Assembly (NCBI GenBank): GCA_025924755.1
Contig: JAICHT010000125.1
Coordinates: forward strand, 1-9,897
Reading direction: 5' to 3'
DNA: 9,897 nucleotides
Origin: Chitinophagaceae bacterium
GTDB lineage: Bacteria; Bacteroidota; Bacteroidia; Chitinophagales; Chitinophagaceae
Shown here: piece by piece, positions 1 to 5,784 of the stretch
How the letters are laid out: every line of letters starts with the position of its first letter
Position numbering within the stretch: the stretch's first letter is position 1
Position numbers and translations under genes: made by a program
The notes under the pieces: model-generated
Database searches by the model: none
Told to the model about the DNA's origin: nothing
What the model saw: only the letters and a program-made list of their open reading frames with translations

Positions 1-42
1 AGCAGGTATAGTAGAGCAAAATACTTGAGCTCTATAAATTGA
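1..42 (+). CDS. Possible 3' end of a plus-strand gene (partial)
   Basis: From the window edge one frame stays open for 13 codons and stops at TGA 40-42, two bases before a strong hairpin. This arrangement would fit the end of a gene followed by its terminator. The visible residues (SRYSRAKYLSSIN) carry no recognisable motif, and a second frame also stops nearby (26-28). The stretch is too short to distinguish coding from non-coding sequence. I cannot name a product. Confidence 0.2.
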   Translation, partial: SRYSRAKYLSSIN

Positions 43-43
43 T

Positions 44-83
44 TAATTAGAAGAGCCATTATGAATAATGGCTCTTCTAATTA
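44..83. terminator. Long perfect hairpin at the end of mqnD, probable bidirectional terminator
   Basis: Bases 44-60 and 67-83 are perfectly complementary over 17 bp, with a 6-base loop (ATGAAT, 61-66). The arm core is GAAGAGCC/GGCTCTTC. It starts 4 bases beyond the mqnD stop codon (90-88 on the minus strand). On the minus strand it is followed by an AT-rich rather than pure-T stretch. It would also sit just after any plus-strand gene ending at 42. The stem length and position between gene ends make a transcription terminator the simplest reading. Confidence 0.75.
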
Positions 84-87
84 TCGG

Positions 88-927
88 TTACTGAAGAAAC
101 ATTGTTTTGCCAATAGCATCACCTGTATTTATTACCCGGTTTTTGGTATACACTTTATACAGTTCTTCAATGGCATGTTTGCCGGGCTCACCCAAATCCA
201 TTGTATAATTATTTACATAAAGTTCAATATGCTTACGCATTACGGCTTCGTCCATAGCCTGTGCATGCGTTTGTACATATGGCGATAGTTGCGGATAGCT
301 GCCAAAGGAATGTTGCAGGCTCATACGGATACGCTCATCTACTTTTTTCTTGATGTCTTCAGGCAAGCTTCTTTTTACCGCAATACAACCCAGTGGTATA
401 GGAAGATTTTGTTTTTGTTCCCAATAATCCCCTAAATCTAAAAGCTTCAGTAAGCCTTTTTGCTGATAAGTAAACCGGTTTTCGTGAATAATAACCCCGG
501 CATCCACCGTATTATTTAATATGGCTTCTTCAATATTGGAAAACAAAGTGGATATGCGGTTTTTTGCAGCCGGGAAAGCAAAGCTTAATAAAAAGTTGGC
601 GGTAGTATTTTCTCCAGGAATGGCAATCCTTAGTTTTTCTATATCCGCCAGGTCATATAATTTTTTTGCTATCAGCATTGGGCCTACGCCTTGTCCTAAT
701 GCGGCACCCGATGATAGTATTTCATACGTGTCCAGGTTATCAAAAAGCGCCGGGAAGCTCAGTTTCGTTACGTCCAGCTTACCCTGCGCTGCCCATTCGT
801 TCAACGTTTGCACGTCTTCTAAATGAGGTTCAAACTGAAGCCCTCCGGCATCAATTTCGTTATTAACCAGTGCATCAAATATAAACGTATCGTTAGGGCA
901 TGGAGAAAATCCAATCGTTAATTTCAT
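88..927 (-). CDS. mqnD: 1,4-dihydroxy-6-naphthoate synthase (MqnD), futalosine menaquinone pathway
   Basis: A cytoplasmic enzyme of the futalosine route to menaquinone. It converts cyclic dehypoxanthinyl futalosine to 1,4-dihydroxy-6-naphthoate, releasing the sugar part. The 279-residue protein has the usual family length and the two-lobed periplasmic-binding-protein-like fold expected from its sequence. The N-terminal signature SPCPNDTFIF is at residues 8-17, and the segment VIIHENRFTYQ contains His148, which corresponds to the active-site histidine described for Thermus MqnD (His145). No signal peptide precedes the domain, as expected. It follows mqnB after only 3 bases on the same strand, so the two are almost certainly co-transcribed, and a strong hairpin closes the unit. 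Everything needed for activity appears intact. The other pathway genes (mqnA, mqnC, mqnE) are not in the window. Confidence 0.95.
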   Translation of the reverse strand: MKLTIGFSPCPNDTFIFDALVNNEIDAGGLQFEPHLEDVQTLNEWAAQGKLDVTKLSFPALFDNLDTYEILSSGAALGQGVGPMLIAKKLYDLADIEKLRIAIPGENTTANFLLSFAFPAAKNRISTLFSNIEEAILNNTVDAGVIIHENRFTYQQKGLLKLLDLGDYWEQKQNLPIPLGCIAVKRSLPEDIKKKVDERIRMSLQHSFGSYPQLSPYVQTHAQAMDEAVMRKHIELYVNNYTMDLGEPGKHAIEELYKVYTKNRVINTGDAIGKTMFLQ

Positions 928-930
928 ATC

Positions 931-1584
931 TTATAAATTGATAAGAATGTGCTGAAGCGCAACATTCAGGTTTTCAATCGATTCTTTAAATTTCCATTTT
1001 GCTTTGTCACGTTCACCAATATAATTAGAAGCCGACCGTAATTGTAAAAAAGGTACTTCTTCCATAATAGCGGCATAATGCAAAGCTGCACCTTCCAGCG
1101 ATTCAATAGTGGCATTAAAATAATTTTTGTAAAACTTTATACGCTGCCAATTGCTGGATATTTCATTAACCGTTACGCTATCCACAATTTGCAAACGGCA
1201 GGCTTTCAGCAATTCGTCATATGGATTGGTGAGCTTTTTGTTACTCCAGGGTTTTTCGTTTTCTTTAATAAAATTCATGTCGAAAAGTGTTTTGAAAGTA
1301 CCGTTTTCCATAACGCCGGAATCGCCAATGGACTCGTTTTTAATCACTACCGCTTCTCCTAAAGCTATAGTTGTATCAAAGCATCCGCCTATACCTGCCT
1401 GAATTACAAGCGAAGGTTTGGATGTACTTAATTTTTTGGTAAGTTGATAAAGCGCAGCCGTTAAACCCACACCGGTAATCAAAATTTCTATAGGCTCTTT
1501 TGAAGTGTGCCCGGAATTTAAAATTTCAAGCGTCGGTGCTATTTCAAAACTCGTAGCTGCACAAAGTAGGATAGGCATAGGCAA
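931..1584 (-). CDS. mqnB: Futalosine hydrolase (MqnB)
   Basis: A nucleoside-phosphorylase-fold hydrolase that splits futalosine into hypoxanthine and dehypoxanthine futalosine, upstream of MqnC and MqnD in menaquinone synthesis. The 217-residue protein shows the fold's landmarks: ITGVGL (36-41), the glycine-rich QAGIGGCF (62-69), the purine/ribose-binding segment ESLEGAA (161-167) in place of the MEMEG of classical phosphorylases, and a SASNYIGERD segment (184-193) that carries the Asp expected to contact the base. The pairing with mqnD separates it from MTA/SAH nucleosidases of the same fold. The start is either the first ATG (1584) or the ATG two codons later (MPMPILL). Its upstream region (1585-1645) is shared with the divergent pterin operon. 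No convincing -7 box was found on this strand. Confidence 0.92.
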   Translation of the reverse strand: MPMPILLCAATSFEIAPTLEILNSGHTSKEPIEILITGVGLTAALYQLTKKLSTSKPSLVIQAGIGGCFDTTIALGEAVVIKNESIGDSGVMENGTFKTLFDMNFIKENEKPWSNKKLTNPYDELLKACRLQIVDSVTVNEISSNWQRIKFYKNYFNATIESLEGAALHYAAIMEEVPFLQLRSASNYIGERDKAKWKFKESIENLNVALQHILINL

Positions 1585-1645
1585 AAGTCGTATTTAGTTC
1601 GCTGTTTTTGTACAACAAGTTACCTTTGCAAAAATTTTATATAGC
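1585..1645. promoter_or_regulatory. Divergent mqnB / pterin-operon intergenic region
   Basis: These 61 bases hold the start signals of both units. On the plus strand, TACCTTTG at 1621-1628 exactly matches the Bacteroidota -7 consensus TAnnTTTG and lies 17 bases before the first PTPS gene, implying a 5' leader of roughly 10-12 bases. No good -33 TTTG lies at the usual 17-23 base distance; the TTTG at 1607-1610 is too close. An 8-bp palindrome TTGTACAA occupies 1608-1615. On the minus strand the only candidate is the irregular TACGACTTTTG just before mqnB. Confidence 0.6.
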
Positions 1646-2056
1646 ATGGTGTATGTCACCCGGGTAGAACATTTTAATGCAGCGCATAAATTATACAATC
1701 CTGCCTGGAGTAGGGAGAAGAATGATGAGGTGTTTGGAAAATGTGCCAATGACAACTGGCATGGTCATAATTACGAGTTGTATATTACAATAAAAGGAAA
1801 GCCCAATGTGGATACTGGTTTTGTGTTTGATGTAAAAGCACTCAGTTTACTGATAAAAGAATTTGTGATTGAAAAGGTGGATCATAAAAACCTGAATGTG
1901 GATGTGGATTTTATGCAGGGGAAACTCTGCTCCACCGAAAACCTGGCCATCGGCATCTGGAAGGAGTTGCAGCCGCATTTGCCAGCCGGTGTACAATTGC
2001 ATGGTATTAAACTGTACGAAACGCCCCGTATATATGTAGAGTATTTTGGCGAATAA
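1646..2056 (+). CDS. 6-pyruvoyl-tetrahydropterin synthase, BH4-type (PTPS-II), first tandem copy
   Basis: A small zinc enzyme of the T-fold family, expected to act as a homohexamer in the cytoplasm. PTPS converts 7,8-dihydroneopterin triphosphate to 6-pyruvoyl-tetrahydropterin; the related QueD makes the queuosine precursor carboxytetrahydropterin. The 136 residues contain all key positions: zinc ligands His14 (FNAAH), His39 and His41 (HGH), catalytic Cys33, the catalytic pair Asp79-His80 (DHKNL), Glu98 (STENLA) and the pterin-anchoring Glu125 (LYETPR). The Cys-to-HGH spacing is C-x5-HGH, as in animal PTPS, whereas E. coli QueD has C-x3-HGH. The STENLA segment also resembles the animal enzyme. 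It is first in a three-gene operon with a second PTPS and folE. I read it as a true PTPS-II; a queuosine role is not excluded. Confidence 0.88.
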   Translation: MVYVTRVEHFNAAHKLYNPAWSREKNDEVFGKCANDNWHGHNYELYITIKGKPNVDTGFVFDVKALSLLIKEFVIEKVDHKNLNVDVDFMQGKLCSTENLAIGIWKELQPHLPAGVQLHGIKLYETPRIYVEYFGE

Positions 2057-2065
2057 ATAAATAGT

Positions 2066-2488
2066 ATGAGTAACAAAGTAGCCGTTTATAGAAAAGAACA
2101 TTTCAATGCCGCCCACCGGTTATATAACAGCCAGTGGAGCGACGAGCAAAATGCAGCGGTATTTGGCAAATGCAGCCTTCCTAATTACCACGGCCATAAC
2201 TACGAGGTAGAAGTGAGAGTAACAGGAGAGATAGATGAAGCCACAGGTTTTGTTATGGATATGAAAAAGCTGTCGGATTTGTTGCAGGAAAAAGTGTTGG
2301 TAAAGTTCGATCATAAAAATTTAAATCTGGATACGGAAGAATTCAGGTCACTCAACCCAACCGCTGAAAATATTGTTATTGTCATTTATAATTTATTACG
2401 TCCGCATATTGAAACTTCGCTGGATCTTTTTATACGGCTATACGAAACCCCACGCAACTTTGTGGAATATCCGGTGTTTATAAAATAA
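2066..2488 (+). CDS. 6-pyruvoyl-tetrahydropterin synthase / QueD family, second tandem copy
   Basis: A paralogue of the preceding gene, about half identical to it by eye, 140 residues, starting 9 bases after its stop. The active site is complete: zinc ligands His17, His42 and His44, catalytic Cys36, Asp82-His83 (DHKNL), Glu101 and Glu127 (LYETPR). The spacing is again C-x5-HGH. It differs from its partner in the segment NPTAEN (97-102), which is the form usual in bacterial QueD, where copy one has STEN as in animal PTPS. It may therefore lean towards carboxytetrahydropterin (queuosine) synthesis while the first copy makes 6-pyruvoyl-tetrahydropterin; this split is inference. Mixed hexamers of both products are another possibility. 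The A-rich spacer before ATG has no Shine-Dalgarno sequence, as is usual in this phylum. Confidence 0.87.
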   Translation: MSNKVAVYRKEHFNAAHRLYNSQWSDEQNAAVFGKCSLPNYHGHNYEVEVRVTGEIDEATGFVMDMKKLSDLLQEKVLVKFDHKNLNLDTEEFRSLNPTAENIVIVIYNLLRPHIETSLDLFIRLYETPRNFVEYPVFIK

Positions 2489-2494
2489 AAAATT

Positions 2495-3094
2495 ATGGCT
2501 TACAGAAGAGTAGAAACATACGATGAAGATGTAACCGCACAACTATCGGAAAGCTATCGTAATATTATAAAATCGCTTGGCGAAGATCCGGAGCGGGAAG
2601 GCTTGATAAAAACGCCGGAGCGGGTAGCCAAAGCTATGCAGTTCAGCACACAAGGCTATCAGCAGGATGCCGTAGCTATTTTAAATGCGGCGCGTTTTAA
2701 AGAAGAGGTAAGCGAAATGGTGATTGTGAAAGACATAGAAATTTACTCCATGTGCGAACACCACTTGCTCCCTTTTTTTGGCAAAGCGCATATTGCTTAT
2801 ATCCCAAACGGGTATATTACGGGCTTAAGTAAGCTGGCCCGCGCGGTAGATGTATTTGCCCGCCGCCTGCAGGTGCAGGAACGCTTAACCACGCAAATTT
2901 TAGGAGCTATAAAAGAAAGCCTCAACCCTGCAGGTATAGCAGTGGTTATAGAAGCCAAGCATTTATGTATGATGATGCGGGGGGTACAAAAACAAAATTC
3001 GGTTACCACCACATCAGCCTTTGATGGCGAATTTTTGAATAATAATGTCACCCGGAACGAATTTTTAAAACTGGTGTCATCCCATTTAAGTTAA
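2495..3094 (+). CDS. folE: GTP cyclohydrolase I, type IA (FolE)
   Basis: Opens the imidazole ring of GTP and rearranges it to 7,8-dihydroneopterin triphosphate and formate, the entry step for folate, biopterin and queuosine. The 199-residue length is normal for the bacterial enzyme. Zinc ligands Cys87 and His90 lie in SMCEHH (85-90) and the third, Cys158, in AKHLCMMMRG. His89 is the conserved active-site histidine. Further family segments are YIPNGYITGLSKLAR (102-116), VQERLT (127-132) and a C-terminal TRNEFL (186-191). The gene starts 6 bases after the second PTPS stop, so the enzyme that makes the substrate is translated from the same message as the two that would consume it. No terminator hairpin follows, so some read-through into fabD is possible. 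Confidence 0.97.
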   Translation: MAYRRVETYDEDVTAQLSESYRNIIKSLGEDPEREGLIKTPERVAKAMQFSTQGYQQDAVAILNAARFKEEVSEMVIVKDIEIYSMCEHHLLPFFGKAHIAYIPNGYITGLSKLARAVDVFARRLQVQERLTTQILGAIKESLNPAGIAVVIEAKHLCMMMRGVQKQNSVTTTSAFDGEFLNNNVTRNEFLKLVSSHLS

Positions 3095-3237
3095 TAGCAG
3101 TTTTTGAGTATAAAGATTTTTCATTTGGATTACCTTCGCAAAATTGTTTGGAAGAAATGGCGCCTGCCGGAACTCTATAAAGCGTAAAAACTGAATAGGG
3201 GGTCGATAGGACTACTGAAAAGAACACAACTATATTT
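3095..3237 (+). promoter_or_regulatory. fabD promoter and ~95-base leader
   Basis: This 143-base gap holds a clear -7 box, TACCTTCG at 3131-3138 (consensus TAnnTTTG). A TTTG at 3103-3106 could be the -33 element, although its spacing of 24 bases is slightly long. Transcription would begin near 3143-3146, leaving an untranslated leader of about 95 bases before fabD, long for this region. The leader contains a 7-codon ORF (ATG 3157, stop 3178-3180) preceded by purine-rich GGAAGAA. No strong hairpin or riboswitch-like fold was visible by eye. Confidence 0.6.
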
Positions 3238-4128
3238 ATGAAGCATGCATTTGTATTTCCCGGACAGGGGGCTCAGTTTCCGGGAATGGGAAAAGCATAT
3301 TACGATAATAGCGCTTTTGCAAAAAAGTTATTTGAACAAGCAAACGAGTTGCTGGACCTCCGCATTTCCGATATCATGTTTAGCGGTACGGAAGATGATC
3401 TAAAACAAACAAAAGTTACACAGCCTTCCATATTCCTTCACTCCATAATTGCGTTTAAAAGCATTATACATACCAAGCCCGATATGGTGGCCGGGCACTC
3501 TCTTGGTGAGTTTTCGGCATTGGTAGCCAATGGTGTTTTAAGTTTTGAAGATGCATTAAAACTGGTGAGCCTTCGGGCACAAGCCATGCAAAAAGCCTGT
3601 GAGCAAACTCCATCTACTATGGCAGCCGTATTGGGATTATCGGATGAACAAGTTAACGATATATGCAAACAGGTACAAGATGAAACCGGTGAAATAGTAG
3701 TGCCTGCCAATTACAACTGCCCGGGCCAACTAGTCATATCCGGTTCGGTAAAAGGGGTGGAGGCAGCCTGCGAACGACTGAAGATGGCTGGTGCCAAACG
3801 TGCTTTATTGTTGCCGGTAGGCGGCGCTTTTCACTCGCCATTAATGGAGCCTGCCAGGCAGGAGTTGCAGCAAGCTATAGAAAACACCCGCTTTAATGCA
3901 CCATATTGCCCGGTATATCAAAATGTGGTAGCACGGGGCGTAGTAGATAAAAATGAAATAAAGCAGAATTTAATAGATCAACTCACCGGTGCGGTTAAAT
4001 GGAAGCAATGTGTAGAAGCAATGATAAATGACGGCGCTTCTAAATTTACAGAAATAGGACCGGGTAAGGTATTGCAGGGGCTGATACAAAAAATAAATAA
4101 GAACGTGAGTACGGAAGGTGTGGGGTAA
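3238..4128 (+). CDS. fabD: Malonyl-CoA:ACP acyltransferase (FabD)
   Basis: Transfers malonyl from coenzyme A to acyl carrier protein, supplying the extender unit for type II fatty-acid synthesis in the cytoplasm. The 296 residues cover the whole acyltransferase domain: N-terminal FPGQGAQ (7-13), nucleophile Ser88 in GHSLGE (86-91), Arg113 that holds the malonyl carboxylate, catalytic His199 in AFHS (197-200), and the C-terminal IGPGKVLQGL (273-282). The last few residues (STEGVG) are a variable tail. It is not in the classical plsX-fabH-fabD-fabG cluster; fabH is nearby but on the opposite strand. The gene has its own promoter and long leader and ends 22 bases before a terminator hairpin. Confidence 0.96.
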   Translation: MKHAFVFPGQGAQFPGMGKAYYDNSAFAKKLFEQANELLDLRISDIMFSGTEDDLKQTKVTQPSIFLHSIIAFKSIIHTKPDMVAGHSLGEFSALVANGVLSFEDALKLVSLRAQAMQKACEQTPSTMAAVLGLSDEQVNDICKQVQDETGEIVVPANYNCPGQLVISGSVKGVEAACERLKMAGAKRALLLPVGGAFHSPLMEPARQELQQAIENTRFNAPYCPVYQNVVARGVVDKNEIKQNLIDQLTGAVKWKQCVEAMINDGASKFTEIGPGKVLQGLIQKINKNVSTEGVG

Positions 4129-4150
4129 CAAGTGTATTTAGAGCTGCGTA

Positions 4151-4190
4151 TAACTGCCTTATATTTTATTTTATAAGGCAGTTATTGTTT
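4151..4190. terminator. Hairpin plus T-rich tail between convergent fabD and acetyltransferase genes
   Basis: TAACTGCCTTATA (4151-4163) pairs perfectly with TATAAGGCAGTTA (4172-4184), giving 13 bp around an 8-base T-rich loop. On the plus strand it is followed by TTGTTTT, an intrinsic-terminator pattern suited to fabD. It also lies just beyond the stop codon of the minus-strand acetyltransferase (4192-4190), so it may serve both directions, although the minus-strand flank is not T-rich. Confidence 0.85.
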
Positions 4191-4639
4191 TAAACATATA
4201 TAGTACAATTCACCCATTCGGCATCGAAAGCTGCATCGTATTTTTTATAAAAGTTGATGGCTGGCTCGTTCCACTCCAATACCTGCCATTGAATGCCATT
4301 GAGGCCTTTTTCTTTTGCTTCCTGTATCAATGCATCGAATAATAACTTTCCTAAGCCTTTGCCCCGCATTTCTTCTGTTACCAAAAAATCTTCCAGGTAC
4401 ATCCGCTGTCCCTTCCAGGTGCTGAAGCGGATATAATATAGCGCAAAACCTTGCACTGTTCCATCTACTTCTGCTACAAATGCCCACCATACCGGGTTTG
4501 AGCCAAAACCGCTGTCTGTAAAATGCGGTAAACTTACTGTCACTTCATTCGCTGCCCTTTCGTAAACCGCCAACTCTGTTACTAATTCTAATATGCGTTC
4601 GCAATCTGCTTCTACGGCTCTTCTTATAATTACACCCAT
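4190..4639 (-). CDS. GNAT N-acetyltransferase, spermidine/thialysine (SSAT-like) type
   Basis: A single-domain acetyl-CoA-dependent acetyltransferase of 149 residues, expected to be cytoplasmic. The acetyl-CoA pyrophosphate-binding motif is RGKGLG (92-97), followed by the helix FDALIQEAKEKG. Beyond the generic fold, the segments YLEDFLV (81-87) and EWNEPAINFYK (122-132) are hallmarks of the diamine/spermidine N-acetyltransferase and thialysine N-acetyltransferase group, and the N-terminal half (IIRRAVEADC, DSGFGSNP) follows the same pattern. A polyamine or lysine-analogue substrate is therefore likely, but the exact amine cannot be read from the sequence. The gene lies 48 bases downstream of fabH on the same strand with no evident promoter of its own, so it is probably transcribed with fabH. 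No functional link to fatty-acid synthesis is apparent. Confidence 0.85.
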   Translation of the reverse strand: MGVIIRRAVEADCERILELVTELAVYERAANEVTVSLPHFTDSGFGSNPVWWAFVAEVDGTVQGFALYYIRFSTWKGQRMYLEDFLVTEEMRGKGLGKLLFDALIQEAKEKGLNGIQWQVLEWNEPAINFYKKYDAAFDAEWVNCTIYV

Positions 4640-4687
4640 AGGTATTTTTTGAGGTCGTCCACAATCTTTATCTTATTTCTGATAATA

Positions 4688-5680
4688 TTAATAAGCCCAC
4701 TTTACCAGGGTAGCACCCCAGGTAAAGCCTCCGCCAAAAGCTGCTAATAATAAGTTGTCGCCTTTATGTAACTGGTCTTTCCAATCCCACAGGCAAAGAG
4801 GAATGGTAGCGGCGGTGGTATTGCCATAGCGGTGTATATTCACCATTACTTTTTCGGGCGGTAAGCCAATGCGTTCGGCTGTAGCATCAATAATGCGGCG
4901 GTTGGCCTGGTGCGGTACCAGCCAGGAAATATCATCGCCGGTTAAGTTGTTGCGTTCCAGCAATTCAGCACTTACATCTGCCATACCTTTTACGGCAAAC
5001 TTAAAAACGGACTGGCCTTCCTGGTAAATATAATGTTGTTTATTAGCTACCGTTTCCGCAGTGGATGGATTTAATGAACCGCCGGCCTTCATATGCAGGT
5101 GCTTTAACCCGGTGCCATCGCTTTTTAGCAAGCTGTCCATTATCCCATATCCTTCCGTATTAGGTTCTAAAAGCACAGCGCCGGCGCCATCGCCAAAAAT
5201 AATGCAGGTGGTTCTATCGCTGTAATCTACAATGGCGCTCATTTTATCTACCCCTACTACTACTATTTTTTTGTAGCGGCCACTTTCTATTAAGGAAGCA
5301 CCAACGGTTAAACTGTATAAAAAACCGCTGCAAGCCGCTTCCAGGTCAAAGCCAAACGCATTTACAGCGCCCACTTTATCGCTGATGATATTAGCTGTTG
5401 CCGGAAAAACCATATCGGGTGTAACGGTGGCGCAAATAATACAATCAATTTCTTTTGGAGTAATGCCTCTTCTTTCGCATAACTGTTTTATAGCAGGTGC
5501 CGCCATATCCGATGAGGCAAGCCCGGTGCCTTTTAATATTCTTCTTTCTTCTATACCGGTTCTGCTTTTAATCCATTCGTCGTTGGTATCTACCATTCTT
5601 TCAAGATCGGCATTGGTAAGTTTTGTTTCGGGAACAAAGCCTCCTACTGCGGTAATTGCTGCGCTGATTTTTGGGTTCAT
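4688..5680 (-). CDS. fabH: 3-oxoacyl-[ACP] synthase III (FabH)
   Basis: Starts fatty-acid synthesis by condensing an acyl-CoA primer with malonyl-ACP; in Bacteroidota, branched primers are common. From ATG 5680 the protein has 330 residues, the normal length. The thiolase-fold triad is complete: Cys117 in EAACSGF (114-120), His257 in VPHQAN (255-260) and Asn287 in YGNTTAA (285-291). Other family segments are DEWIKSRTGI (34-43), FGDGAGAVLL (162-171) and the glycine-rich C-terminal AFGGGFTWGA (314-323). An upstream in-frame ATG at 5716 would add 12 residues, but it lies upstream of the likely -7 box (5713-5706), so it would not be in the transcript. The gene is divergent from ruvA and followed by the SSAT-like acetyltransferase. 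Confidence 0.95.
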   Translation of the reverse strand: MNPKISAAITAVGGFVPETKLTNADLERMVDTNDEWIKSRTGIEERRILKGTGLASSDMAAPAIKQLCERRGITPKEIDCIICATVTPDMVFPATANIISDKVGAVNAFGFDLEAACSGFLYSLTVGASLIESGRYKKIVVVGVDKMSAIVDYSDRTTCIIFGDGAGAVLLEPNTEGYGIMDSLLKSDGTGLKHLHMKAGGSLNPSTAETVANKQHYIYQEGQSVFKFAVKGMADVSAELLERNNLTGDDISWLVPHQANRRIIDATAERIGLPPEKVMVNIHRYGNTTAATIPLCLWDWKDQLHKGDNLLLAAFGGGFTWGATLVKWAY

Positions 5681-5705
5681 CAAGAAAGGTTTTTCAAAAA
5701 TGGGG

Positions 5706-5713
5706 CGAAGATA
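5706..5713 (-). promoter_or_regulatory. Probable -7 promoter element of fabH
   Basis: On the minus strand these bases read TATCTTCG, matching the Bacteroidota -7 pattern TAnnTTTG with the common C variant. They lie 25 bases before the chosen fabH ATG at 5680, predicting a leader of about 20 bases. No good -33 TTTG is visible at the usual distance; that position overlaps the inverted repeat at 5728-5767. Confidence 0.6.
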
Positions 5714-5727
5714 CAACCTTGTACTAA

Positions 5728-5767
5728 AAATAGCATTCCCTTAGTTCTGAAACGGAATGCGCTATTT
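5728..5767. repeat. Near-perfect inverted repeat between fabH and ruvA
   Basis: AAATAGCATTCC (5728-5739) is mirrored by GGAATGCGCTATTT (5754-5767). The arms pair over 12 bp with a single 2-base bulge, or as a clean 7-bp GCATTCC/GGAATGC stem with a 14-base spacer. The repeat sits between the -7 elements of the two divergent genes, where both -33 regions would be. It is not at a gene end, so a terminator is unlikely. An operator or other protein-binding site is the more natural guess. Confidence 0.65.
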
Positions 5768-5771
5768 ACCT

Positions 5772-5779
5772 TATTTTCG
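5772..5779 (+). promoter_or_regulatory. Probable -7 promoter element of ruvA (near-leaderless start)
   Basis: TATTTTCG fits the Bacteroidota -7 pattern TAnnTTTG/TAnnTTCG. It ends only 5 bases before the ruvA ATG (5785), so transcription would begin at or within a few bases of the start codon. No recognisable -33 TTTG lies upstream; that position overlaps the inverted repeat. Confidence 0.6.
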
Positions 5780-5784
5780 CAAAT

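Noticed and set aside
61..288. Plus-strand ORF of 75 codons starting in the hairpin loop
   Set aside because: It lies antisense to the end of mqnD, its start codon is the loop of a terminator hairpin, and the translation has no recognisable domain.
521..866. Plus-strand ORFs of 101 and 66 codons inside mqnD
   Set aside because: Antisense shadows of a well-conserved gene, without their own promoter or family resemblance.
1078..1402. Plus-strand ORFs of 94 and 83 codons within mqnB
   Set aside because: Antisense to conserved futalosine hydrolase sequence; two overlapping frames with no motif.
1646..2488. The two PTPS genes as one gene split by a frameshift
   Set aside because: Each is a full-length domain with its own complete catalytic set, start and stop, so this is a tandem duplication and not a broken gene.
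5681..5716. Longer fabH start at 5716 (342 residues)
   Set aside because: It lies upstream of the likely -7 box and adds 12 residues (MYLRPIFEKPFL) before the normal FabH N-terminus at 5680.
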